DNA of 23,456 nt, from contig JBBMKC010208820.1 in NCBI GenBank assembly GCA_037834085.1, forward strand, positions 1 through 23,456, given 5' to 3'. Source of the stretch: Bipalium vagum. Lineage: Eukaryota > Platyhelminthes > Tricladida > Geoplanidae. The translations under genes were made by a program, and so were the position numbers. Below are positions 1-9,552 of this stretch, piece after piece. The notes beneath the pieces were generated by a model. The model saw nothing but the letters and a program-made list of their open reading frames with translations. It did not search any database and had not been told where the DNA came from. Every line of letters begins with the position of its first letter. Within the stretch, counting starts at the first letter, position 1.

Positions 1-330
1 AAAGTAAATAAATAAAAAGAAAAATAGTCATAAGAAAATTTTAAAAGCAACGAATCACAAAAAATCAAAATAAATCGAAGACAACTATAGAGTATTAAAA
101 TAATAAATAGACTATTATAATAGAAAAAGGAAATTAAAATATGTAAAATAAAAATGAAATAAAACTTCAAGCTCTTGTTCAGATGTGAATTTAATTAAAT
201 ATGTTGAATTTTGAGTTAATGGCGAGTTTAAAGTTCGAATAATAATAATAATAATAATATTTTTAATAATAATTAATTAAAAAGTACGTTAAAACAAAAA
301 AGGGGTAATTAATTATTTCCTAAAACGATC
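1..330. other. AT-rich non-coding edge
   Basis: Nearly pure A/T sequence with no convincing coding frame on either strand. It includes a short trinucleotide repeat at 238-259. I see no RNA gene or element ends here. Confidence 0.6.
238..259. repeat. (AAT)n microsatellite
   Basis: About seven uninterrupted AAT units. It is a simple repeat with no flanking structure. Confidence 0.85.
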
Positions 331-794
331 TAATTTTGACAATGACGAACCTAAATTACCAAGATTAGATCAGGATCCTGAAGGATGGACCGATATAGAA
401 TTAACGAGCTAAAAAGGGAATTGACATTCCCTATTGATAAAACTGGTCTACGATTGATTGAACGTCTGACCAGAATAGTATTTAATGAGTTGGAATCCGC
501 AGTGAATGTTCACAAAATTCTACGAAAGATATTTGCATGTCAAAAGAGACAATTTTTACGGAATCTATTGATACGTCAGAAGAGGCAATTGTTCATTGGA
601 AGGAAGCTGTCACATCTTTATCACACAGTGTCCTCTTTGTGACAGGAGCTTACGACGGGTCTTGTACTGTTAGAGGGTTTCTGATCGAACCGGATTGGGC
701 TCAGCAAACCGCCTTTTGGACCTGTCGTCAACAGATCGGTGAGAGGATTATAATTTTTTAAATTTCAGGCATTGTTATTGACGAATCGATTTGA
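331..794 (+). CDS. Unrecognised coding-like stretch, possibly split or broken
   Basis: I do not recognise this protein. Three partly overlapping + strand frames have protein-like composition: one from about 331 to 411 (contains LPRLDQDPEGWTDIEL), one at 385-642 (contains KTGLRLIERLTRIVFNELES) and one at 537-761 (contains EEAIVHWKEAVTSLSHSVLF and DGSCTVRGFLIEPDWAQQ). The last runs into a good donor-like site at 739 (TCG|GTGAGA), and an acceptor-like AG lies at 767-768. That would make a 30-nt intron and end the protein at a TGA at 792. The apparent frame changes could mean unseen tiny introns, a decayed gene or sequence error. It lies upstream of LSM4 on the same strand, with about 770 nt between. 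Confidence 0.3.
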
Positions 795-1565
795 TTATTT
801 GAGACATTGTGGTTGTTACTTTGTTAATGAAGTGTTATTTGTAGTGGTTTTGATTCATTCATTTGCATACATGTTTTGACAAAAGTGAAAAATCAGTAAA
901 CTTTAGGAGCTAATTGTTACGACTTGGTTCATAGTAAATTAATAGCGTAACACTATTCATTCTTATATTATCTCTGTGTCCTCAATATTGATTTAACCAA
1001 ACAATTATTTCGATGCTCTTATATCATAGCTTTTGATTGGAGGTAGAATTTATTTACTTAATGCCATTTTTCTTCGATACACACCAAATTTGTGTTACTT
1101 TTATTACGGAGTATTGCAAAAATTTTCCTGCAAATGTTATACAGTTGTGGTACAGGTTCATATGATCAACCGGTAAAAGACATGACGTGCTTATGGATAA
1201 TTGTTTGTTTCACCTGGCAACTTGTAATTTTGTGTATTTTTATTTATATAAAAAATTTTTAAAATTAAGATTTCACATAAACACTGAATTCAGTTGTAAC
1301 TTGTGCCTATCTATAGCATTTCTTTAAAAAATCAATTTCTTCATAAATTTGTTTTATTATTTTTATATTATATAATGATTTATAAATAATTTCACGTATG
1401 ATAAAATTTTTATTCTTATCAATAACTCATTACTTTGAATTTAATTTTTTGAATGAGTTTTTATTAAAAAAAATAAATTATTTTGAAATTCAATAGTCTG
1501 GTGAATTGAAGTTTGTTTTAATATTTAACTACTTTAATTAAAAGACATCAATTCAATTTTTATAA
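795..1565. other. AT-rich stretch before LSM4
   Basis: No supported gene. An open stretch of about 35 codons after the acceptor-like AG at 767-768 has no recognisable motif. The LSM4 promoter and 5' leader should lie here, but I see no clear core promoter element. Confidence 0.5.
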
Positions 1566-2094
1566 ATGGTTTGTTTTTATGCTTAATGTATTTTTAATTT
1601 TGATATTAACTAGTTGCCTCTTAGTTTAATTAAGGCTTGTATGAATAAGCCAATAGTAAGTAACATTTAATTTTCTTTTAGTTAATAAAATAAATAGTTA
1701 GTTGAACTGAAAAATAATGAAACATACAATGGTCACTTAGCAGTGTGTGACAGTTTTATGAATATACAGTTAAAAAAAGCGATTTGCACATCGAAGGTAA
1801 AATTATAGAAAATGTATATTAAATATTGTTTTAAAGGATGGAGATAAGTTTTGGAGTATTCCTGAAGTTTATATTAAAGGCAATACTATAAAATTTATCC
1901 GTATTCCTCCTGAAGTTATTGACACTGTTATGGAAGATGTCAAAGTTAGAGCTCCAGTTCGGCCAAATACTGGCTCAACACAATTCAGAGGAACTGGAAG
2001 AATAACAAACAATCAACAAGGTAGAGGAAGCTCACGTGGTCGTGGGTTCTCAAATCGAGGTAGCCGAGGCGGTAGCAGAGGAAGGGGAATATAA
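1566..2094 (+). CDS. LSM4: U6 snRNA-associated Sm-like protein LSm4
   Basis: LSm4 is one subunit of the LSm2-8 ring on U6 snRNA and of the cytoplasmic LSm1-7 ring that promotes decapping of deadenylated mRNA. Exons fit as 1566-1568 (ATG only, tentative), 1614-1655, 1698-1796 and 1837-2094, giving about 133 residues against 139 in human. Exon 2 reads [14 protein letters not shown]. Exon 3 carries the Sm1 motif ([14 protein letters not shown], then [17 protein letters not shown]). Exon 4 carries [20 protein letters not shown] and the Sm2 motif ([17 protein letters not shown]), then an Arg-Gly-rich tail ending SRGRGI, all as in known LSm4. The introns are 45 (tentative), 42 and 40 nt with GT-AG ends and matching phases. 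The start is the weak point: the LPLS exon follows an acceptor directly and has no ATG of its own. The nearest ATG followed by GT is at 1566-1570. An AUG supplied by a trans-spliced leader is an alternative. Confidence 0.93.
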
Positions 2095-3185
2095 ATATAT
2101 GTGTTGATTGTAATTATTTTCTCAATATTTGTTTTTACTGCAGTTCCCAATTTTTTATAAATTTTAATTTTCGTTATTTATTTTGGTTATTGAGATTTAT
2201 CATTGGTTGATATATGATTAGATGATCTTCCTTCATCATTTCAAATTAAAATTTTTTCAAATTAATTATTTAAATTATTAGTTAAGAACTTTAAAAGAAA
2301 AATGTTAATCATAAAAAGTTCATTTTCATCAATATTTTTCTTTGGGGAATAGATAAAAAGAATTTAGTAACTTTTGTATAAGATAAATGACAATATTTGG
2401 TAAAGAGATCAAATTAGAATTTTTTTTTGTTGGTATTGATTTAAAATTGGTTTTTGTAATAATTTATGTAAAAACTACAATTCAGAAAATAATGAAAGTA
2501 AAAATGAGTTGACAACTCGGCTTCTGAAATTGACTAAAAGATAGGACAATGAAAAAGCACAATTTTTGATAATTTTGTACTATTTATTAATAATAAATTA
2601 CTTTCAAATTTTATGTTACGAGTTTTATAATTATAATTGATGTTTAAATACCTGATTAATTAAATTTTAATACTTTAGCTTATTTTGATTTATAATTGAT
2701 AATAATAAAAACATCAAAAACTTGATACATGGACATCATAAATTCACATAAACAAAGGAAATATGTCACAAAAATATACTAAATTCATGGATTGATCTAT
2801 TGGTATTTAACTGGTTTCTTATTTTTATGGTTTAATTTGAGCATTGTGATGCCTTATGTAGCCATTAATAATGAGAGAAATTTCTTACTAAAATAATATG
2901 ACAAGTTTTATTATACACAAAAGCAGGAACAAAATAATAAGCATTGTAATATCAATACAATTCACACCACACCTCACAACCAGTAGAGAGTTCGTCAAAA
3001 CATACAGAATCCTATCCACAATACGTTTGGCTTCACAAATATAACACCTCAGAACTCCACTCGGTTGTCACGGTAACCTCAAAATTAATAAATCATACTA
3101 CCAATATAACAATTTTCGCAACCTCCACAAATTGATATTCATATAATAAAATTAAGTTAGATTAAAACATGTTCAATGCTAAGTA
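2095..3185. other. Non-coding stretch after LSM4
   Basis: No supported gene. It is AT-rich except for about 2940-3120, which is richer in C on this strand (many CAC and ACC triplets) and may be the outer part of the relic that follows. I find no clean terminal repeats. Confidence 0.45.
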
Positions 3186-3189
3186 AAAA

Positions 3190-4690
3190 AAATCGAAATC
3201 GATTGGATAATATTGCAAAAATCCCGATACCGATGGGGTTGCAAAATTTGGTGAATTCGGAAGTCCTGTAAAAGGAACGAAAAGATCCTCCCACACCAAC
3301 GGAGTGGTCAATGACAAAAATACTGGACGTTCGAACAGGTGGACAGGAGAATCCGTATAATCATGTCAAAGATTCAACGGACATATCCGACAGCAACCTA
3401 TTAAAAATTATTGAGAAGATCGAGAGATCTCCTGACTTGATATCTGACGGATCGTCAAGCTCCCCCCCCTTGTGTGAAGTATGAATACTTAAAATTCTTC
3501 ACCGGGAGAAGTAAGAATGACGTCGTAGCTAAGGCATTTTCGAAACTTAAGTTACAATGTGCTCAATGTACAAAGGAGTACCAGGTCCGGGCGCGAAGGT
3601 GCCTTAATCATGACAAGCACATGATTAGAGCACACCATGTACCAGTGCCTATGTGGGATGATCCCTAATAGAAATGTTTTTTTCCATCATTTGGAATCAT
3701 ACAAGGATTCACCTGATAGCAAGCTATCTTCTTTCACCATCCGTTACTAGAAATGGTAATTACGGAGTATAAGAGTATGGAATGACTTGGAGTTATTGGC
3801 AATAAAAGTCTTCTTCCGGGCCAAAGTAGAAGATGCTGTTAAACATCATCGTCCACAACCTTGATACAAAAAAGGTGGGAGAATTCTATTGTCTATCCCA
3901 TTTTGCTAGTCTATTTAACTGGCAAAAACAGTCTGGACAGTCCGTTGGAATGCGGGGTACTGGTTGATTTTTCTGGTGCTGCATATCTGCTGGATCCCAT
4001 GATAGGAAACTGTCATGATGGTGAGAGGGAGCTCTTAGAAGTACTGACGAAAGTCATAAAATATCTCAGTAGTCCCCAATAAAATCTCAGGATAGATCCC
4101 AGCATCCTCAAAAAGGTTTTGTCTCGGCCAATCAAAAAAAGGAGATTGTAGGTTTTTCATTGTCCAATTGTAGCTGATTTCTGCAAAAACTCCAATGAGT
4201 TTAGAGCACCAAATATTGAGGAAATGGAGAAATTCGAATACACCGAAATTCATTCTCCAATTTTTTTTAAAATTGAAAAGGAACGGCAACGTTTAAACGG
4301 CGAGCAAAAACAAAAATCAATTCACCACATTCTGCTCAACCAGCTCGATCGGCTTACTGATCCGATGGCTAATTTTACGGAAAATCTAAAATCCGCCAAA
4401 TAAGCCCTGATTCAAGTATTTCCTGAAAATGAGAAAAAGCAGGAAAAGCCGATAATGAAATTGTTAAATACGGGTAAGAAAACATACTCCATCCAATATA
4501 GGTTCAATCAGAACCCGAAGGAGGTTTTCGAGTCATATATGCCTTCGGCAGCAGTCTCGACTTATCCATCAAAAGTAGAATTAGAAAATCACTTTAGGAA
4601 ACTGAGTTTCCCGGGATTATCTTGGATTTCTATAACGATTTTCACAATTTCCAGGCTCGATAGAGCGAGGAGATTGGCGTGACAGATACT
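3190..4690 (+). pseudogene. Decayed coding relic of unknown family, possibly viral or mobile
   Basis: I cannot name the family. The block has more balanced base composition than its flanks, and several short separate open stretches look protein-like. One, around 3474-3668, is rich in Cys, His and Arg (contains LKLQCAQCTKEYQVRARRC) and could be a zinc-binding segment. Another, around 3861-4082, contains ECGVLVDFSGAAYLLDP. Later ones near 4226-4680 are rich in Lys, Glu and Gln. It is broken, with at least several interruptions, so it is an old copy. An endogenous virus fragment, a retroelement or a dead host gene are all possible. I see no reverse transcriptase or integrase signature and no clear terminal repeats. 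Confidence 0.35.
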
Positions 4691-4796
4691 TAGTGTGCTT
4701 TCAAAATATGGTATTTTGCTCAAAATGTACTTATTTTTATATTTATTTTATTATTCTATATATATTTGTATAAGATTTAAAAATCGTAATTCAATC

Positions 4797-5010
4797 CATG
4801 GCTCAGGATAGGATTACACCGGTGATTGCTTAATGGCCAGTAGTTTGACATCCAAGGCTCATGGGTTGAGAATAAAAAGAGTAAATAAGTAACCCTCAAT
4901 GAATGAATCAAGGAATTGTATCCTGACTCATTTGCTCATCTACACGGCAATATCCTGGATTAGCCAGACTGCAAGACTGAAGGCAGAAGGGTGAAAATGG
5001 ATATAAAGGT
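4797..5010 (+). mobile_element. Possible tRNA-derived SINE
   Basis: The first part reads like a worn tRNA gene. A-box-like TGGCTCAGGATAGG is at about 4799-4812. An ACACCGGTGATTGC stretch sits where an anticodon arm would be. About 60 nt downstream, AAGGCTCATGGGTTGAGAAT resembles a T-arm with a B box. The tail to about 5010 is unrelated to tRNA but more GC-balanced than its flanks. The B box is imperfect and I see no clear target duplication, so this is an inference. The end is approximate. Confidence 0.3.
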
Positions 5011-5949
5011 TGGATTTCATTTCTTGCACATATGGTATTTTATGTGTCAAAACTTTTTATGGTGAAGGGAATTTTATTTTTATTTTTAAAACAGTTTGTA
5101 AATTTTCGTGAATGGCTTATTCACAAAAACTTAACACATAAAAATAGTCACTAAGGTATTTCGAAAACTCATATATAAGGTCTTTGTTTTTACTTTACAG
5201 TTTCTGTGATATGATTATAATTTTATGACTTAAGATATAAAGTATTTTTCGGAATAATTAGGGACTGATGTGTTAAAGGAGTTGTGAATTCTACATTTTA
5301 GACTAAAATAAGACTTTTTGTCTTGGTTTTCTTTTTATGTGTGAATGATGAGTATGTTGTATGTGTTGTATTCTGCACTACATAAGATTAATGAAAAGCA
5401 AGTTAGTCTTTTCTTGCAATCATTCATAAATTTCAAAATCCAAGAAGACGAAGACAAGAATGAAAACATGATGAAAAAGTGAAATAAACTAAGTGAAGAT
5501 CAAAAAGAAATATGAAAAAGAAGATGGTGCAAAAGTGTTATTAAATAAAGTGTTGCTTTTTTAGTCTCACAATATTCATATAAATAAGACGGTATATATA
5601 AGTCCAGTAATTTCCGGTAATATAACAACTTGACATTCATCTATTACTTCATCAGATTTTTCCATATCTTTCTTTTCAACCTGAGACTCAGATGCTCAAT
5701 TCTGGGTTTCACTTTTACTGCACACTTCATCATATTCAACACCAAATAAATCTACTATCGTAATTCCAGTGATGTATAACATAATGATGAGCCAGATACT
5801 ATTACTTATTTGATACTGCCCTTGTGCTGGTGTTGTTGGTAATACCCTTATAGTCCGCATCAATCTGGGGTTCTTAGTATGGTTATAGAGTCCCTCCTCA
5901 TCTTCATCTTTGATCGATGTATTGATTTTAATTTTAGTAATCACTGTAG
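5011..5949. other. No assigned gene
   Basis: AT-rich up to about 5590. A minus-strand open frame of 82 codons at 5944-5696 has a hydrophobic segment (ISNSIWLIIMLYITGITIV) but no family match I recognise. It may be part of the element that follows or chance. I make no gene call. Confidence 0.35.
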
Positions 5950-6480
5950 GTTGTGATTACTAAAAGCATGTCATTGTGTACAGAGCGTCATAATGTTTGT
6001 TTAAAGAAAATTGCTGATGCACTTTGTAGTCCTGACATTATTGTAGTCATGGACAAGAAATGTGAGTCCTTGAAAGATTGCAACGAACGTGTTGATCTTT
6101 TGATCACACATGTTGAGAAAAAATGATTTTTCTCATTGATATCAAATGTCCTGAAAAATTTCAGGAATTCAGATGAAGACAATTTAGCTAAATGCGCAGA
6201 GCTTCGTAATCAACTTCAAGTGTTGAAGGCTGATTATAAAGTTGTACTGATACATGTTTAATTGGATCCCTAGGAACAGTGCCGCCAGAAACAGTTGATG
6301 TATTGGAGAAAATCGGTGTCCGGAGGTCAAAAATTGGTCAACTTCTCAAGGAATGTGCAGCATCAAATATTGAATAATCATCAAAGAACTGGCAATACCA
6401 TATTACAGGAATCTTGAGATCTATTTAGAACTGTGACATTCCCCGATGTCGACAAAGCTGGGCGAAGAAGGCTGAAGCAA
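5950..6480 (+). mobile_element. LINE-like open frame relic (C-terminal end)
   Basis: The stretch ends with a block found near the C-terminal end of non-LTR retrotransposon polyproteins: LRNQLQVLKADYKVV (6209-6253) followed in another frame by IGSLGTVPPETVDVLEKIGV (6261-6320), then a Lys/Arg-rich tail to a TAA at 6375-6377. In intact elements the two parts are one continuous frame, so there is a shift between 6253 and 6261, and a stop at 6124-6126 interrupts the upstream part. No catalytic reverse transcriptase motif (YxDD) is present, so this is only the tail end. A hairpin and AT-rich tail follow at 6591-6616, which could be the 3' UTR. The assignment rests on pattern memory of this short block. 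Confidence 0.35.
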
Positions 6481-6590
6481 AATTTTACTAAAGTGAAGAG
6501 CTCATCCTACAAAGATCCATGAAGATCAACTGTGTCCTGAAGAAATAAACTCAAAATTATTTTTATTAAATAAATTCTATATTTAATACC

Positions 6591-6616
6591 TTAAATCGCC
6601 TAGTACGACGATTTAA
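6591..6616. repeat. Short inverted repeat (hairpin)
   Basis: TTAAATCG at 6591-6598 is matched by CGATTTAA at 6609-6616 across a 10-nt loop. It lies just downstream of the LINE-like relic and may be part of its 3' UTR. Confidence 0.6.
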
Positions 6617-7632
6617 ATAAAGATTTTTTCAATTTTTAATATCGTTCAATTCGATCTGTTTACAATTTAGAAAATTTTAAACAATGGATACAAAAATAAT
6701 AATGATTAAAAAATGATTTATGTTTGAAAACTAAAATAAACATTTTGAGAAATTTAAAAAGTCTGAAACAATGAGAGTTAGTGAAGAAATAGAACCTGCG
6801 TCAATCTACGGTTGCAATGATCAAATCCAATGAGATGAAGATTCACCAAATGTTCTAATTTAATGTGAAAGAAACAAAAAAGAGGCGTCGAAATTGTACA
6901 GCAGTTGAACGGAATAATAATTGCTATAACTTCAGAAGCTCTTTATTCGTGGTGAAAGAAGTTCTTCGGATTATTTCACATTATTCTAGTCTAATTAGGA
7001 ATGTCTTCATTGGACATTTCACCAGAAATAAGTGCGAATAGAGAGCCTAATAGCACCGTCTTTAGAGGTAAATTTGTTTAATAATTTTCAAAAACTGAAA
7101 CCGATTAAAACATCATTTTCTAATCCTGTAAGGTAAAAATTAGAACTTAGATTCTATTTATTTCACTCAAGTTTAGAATTTAAACTCTAAAAGAATTAAA
7201 AAAAGAAAGGCAATTATTTCAATTTATTCATTTATGAAAATCTGATTTCTTTTTCTGAAAGGTTCCAAACAAATTTGCGCTTAGAAAAATCTTAAGGGTA
7301 AAATTTTCTTTGTAAATTACTGTATTGAATATCATGTGGTATCTTTATAATAAGTATAAGGATTAAAGGTATTAAGTCCACTAATCTAGTTACCTAAAGT
7401 CATAGTGAAGATGAGTTGAATACCTGAACGTTCCAAGGAGAGGCAGAGTACAGGAAGTATTAAACTCAATAAAGAATCTTTCCTATGTGAATACATCATG
7501 CATAAGTCGTCGTTTTTAGAATAGTAATTTGACGTTTCTGAATTGGAATAAACTACATATTTTAGGTAGAGAAATTGTGAATATTACAATTTATTAATCA
7601 GAAATTGCTGGGGGAATATAATAAAAATTAAA
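6617..7632. other. Mostly non-coding; one candidate start exon
   Basis: AT-rich sequence without a recognised gene. The only coding-like signal is at 7001-7067 (+): an ATG opening MSSLDISPEISANREPNSTV, then FR, and ending at a good donor (AGAG|GTAAAT at 7068). I cannot find its continuation with confidence. Confidence 0.3.
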
Positions 7633-7656
7633 ATGATGATGATGATGATGATGATA
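7633..7656. repeat. (ATG)n microsatellite
   Basis: About eight ATG units in an AT-rich setting. Simple repeat. Confidence 0.85.
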
Positions 7657-7711
7657 ACAATACTCTTATTTTATCAACTTAAGCAACTTAACTATTTAGC
7701 AAGTTTCATAA

Positions 7712-7909
7712 TTAGCTATTCAGTCGGTATTGAATAGATTGGGCCGATTGAATACTAATGTCCATTGTTTCATAGGCACGCTGCTCTTTCATCCATTGTG
7801 AAAGGATCCTAATTACTTTGCAACTTATTTTCGTCTCAGTTCCAGGGTCCACGCAATCGGTTTTATTTAATTGTCCCAAACTTTGTCTCTCAGGCATTGA
7901 TATACTTTC
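7712..7909 (-). CDS. Candidate terminal exon of an unknown gene
   Basis: I do not recognise the product. Reading down from 7909, an acceptor (CCGCTTTAG) is followed at once by an open frame of 65 codons beginning ESISMPERQSLGQLNKTDCV and ending SAQSIQYRLNS before a stop at 7712-7714. Composition is more balanced than the flanks and the protein is hydrophilic, without repeats or membrane segments. This fits a last coding exon on the minus strand. Upstream exons would lie above 7910, but I could not identify any before the Vang 3' end. It could also be a decayed element fragment. Confidence 0.3.
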   Translation of the reverse strand, partial: ESISMPERQSLGQLNKTDCVDPGTETKISCKVIRILSQWMKEQRAYETMDISIQSAQSIQYRLNS

Positions 7910-8233
7910 CTAAAGCGGATGAGCTGAACAAGTCTCAACGCACCTAATCTGATAATTATTTAATAAATTATATGAATAATTTCGAATAAATAAAAAAGTT
8001 TAGATTTTTTGTTTAGCACTTAAAATGAAGCTATAATAATTGTTTATTTTGCTTTTGACACCTCCATACTCTTTATTTTCTTTTATCCGGTTTTACAAAA
8101 GTTACATGTTTGGTCTTCAAAAGACAAATACCTTGTCAGATCGGTTTGATTAATTTGAGTCCAGAATCTGTGAATTTGTATCATTAATAAAATAAAAATA
8201 TAGTAGCATTGATTGAGTTTTATTGATCATCAG

Positions 8234-8317
8234 GGAGATCTAGACTCTCCAACTCTAATTGGTAAAATTGCCAATTTGGTGGGATCAGCTTTCCAATCAC
8301 CAACATCAAATATTTAA
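8234..8317 (+). CDS. Candidate short terminal exon, unknown
   Basis: An acceptor-like ATCATCAG at 8226-8233 is followed by 27 open codons starting GDLDSPTLIGKIANLVGSAF and a TAA. GC content rises relative to the flanks. The frame also stays open slightly upstream of the acceptor. No family is recognised, and pairing with the start exon candidate at 7001-7067 fails on phase unless another exon lies between. Confidence 0.2.
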   Translation, partial: GDLDSPTLIGKIANLVGSAFQSPTSNI

Positions 8318-8680
8318 AATATATTCTGAAGTTATTATTATTCTCATTGAACACTGGGCAGTATTATCTAGCTATAAATTTTGACAATGACAATAATGAA
8401 ACAATCTGACGCGAGAAAGTTATTGTTCTTTGGTTTCATTTGAAGCCCCCAAATTCTGTGAAGTTCAGACATCTGAGTAAACATGAACAATTTTTCATTG
8501 TTTAACGAGAATCTAACGATCTTTCTGTGATCAGAGCTCTTGTGATATTCTTAAGGGGCTCATTACAATGCAACTTGTTTTTATCAATAAGGTAGCGGTT
8601 TTTTCTGAAAAATACCAAAATTGTCCTTCTAATTAATTTATATTATTCTTTTGAAATAAAAACATGATTAAACTTTATTC

Positions 8681-9308
8681 ATGAAATATGGACAAAAATG
8701 TTTCAAAAAAGAAAGATTACTGGAGATCAAAAATGGATTGTTTGAGCAATTTCTTTTGAAGAAGATCATGAGTAAAGATGAAAGGGTGAGTTAACTTTAA
8801 AATCAAAAGAACATGATCTCACATAATGGACCTTTATATTTTCATTTTGAAAACAAAACATTAAAATAACTTAATATTGATAAAGTTGCACTTTTATTTT
8901 TATATATTTACATTAACACAATTTCATCCATGCGGTAAAGAAGCTTATATAAATAAATCCAGTACCGAAATCATCTTTCTATGTAATCTTCCAATATTTT
9001 CATTTAGTTTTTAAAAATATTTCCTTTAACAGGGATCTGTTCAAATTAGACTATTTTAAGCTACATTTCTAAAATTTTTCCTTTGCAGATAAACCCAGAA
9101 ACCCAAATTTCAAGTTGGTAATAGTTCTGTTCAAGATACACTACGCTGTGGTGAGCAAATGGAGACTGATGAGAATAAATTAAAAAAACGTCTTTCATGG
9201 AGACTGTTGCGAAGTATAAATCAATTCATCTTTTTTGCTAAGATGCCTATTTTATCAGAGACAATTGTCAAGGGAAAGAATAGCACTTTTGCAAGTGAAA
9301 TTGTATAA
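8681..9308 (+). CDS. Candidate two-exon small gene, unknown product
   Basis: Exon 1 (8681-8785) opens with an ATG and encodes 35 residues (MKYGQKCFKKERLLEIKNGL and on), ending at a consensus donor AGG|GTGAGT in phase 0. A second open frame of 69 codons runs from 9099 to a TAA at 9306-9308 (contains NKLKKRLSWRLLRSINQFIF). It joins in phase 0 if the acceptor is the CCCAG at 9094-9098, giving about 104 residues. A stronger-looking acceptor at 9088 gives a different and shorter frame, so the model is uncertain. AATAAA at 9342-9347 could be the poly(A) signal. The gene would converge on Vang, with the AT microsatellite between their 3' ends. Product basic, hydrophilic, unrecognised. Confidence 0.3.
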
Positions 9309-9326
9309 CATTGCTGGATGAATGAG

Positions 9327-9474
9327 TATATAATATAATATAATAAAATATATAATATAATATAATATAATAATATAATATAATAATATATAATATAATA
9401 TAATATAATATAATATAATATAATATAATATAATGTAATATAATATAATATAATAATATAATAATAATATTATT
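9327..9474. repeat. (TAATA)n-type AT microsatellite
   Basis: About 148 bases of short TAATA/TATAA units with occasional single-base variants. It separates the 3' end of the candidate gene at 8681-9308 from the Vang 3' end. Confidence 0.9.
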
Positions 9475-9500
9475 GGAAGTAACTTTTAAAAACCAAATGA

Positions 9501-9506
9501 TTTATT
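9501..9506 (-). promoter_or_regulatory. Probable Vang poly(A) signal
   Basis: AATAAA on the minus strand, 46 nt past the Vang stop codon. It is the first canonical hexamer in that direction, which would give a very short 3' UTR ahead of the microsatellite. Confidence 0.55.
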
Positions 9507-9552
9507 TTGCTTACAGTAAAATTAACAAATATTTCTTTTTTTTATAAGGATC

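Noticed and set aside
2940-3120. Long terminal repeat in front of the 3190-4690 relic
   Set aside because: The composition change is real but no second copy of the segment and no clear ends were found.
4797-4880. A true tRNA gene
   Set aside because: The A and B boxes are imperfect and no full cloverleaf or acceptor pairing is visible, so at most a tRNA-derived repeat.
5696-5944. Minus-strand 82-codon frame with a hydrophobic segment
   Set aside because: No family or splice context. It may be chance or part of the adjacent relic; too weak for a gene call.
9327-9474. Array of short repeats considered as a CRISPR-like or satellite array
   Set aside because: Units are only about 5 nt without spacers; it is an ordinary AT microsatellite in an animal genome.
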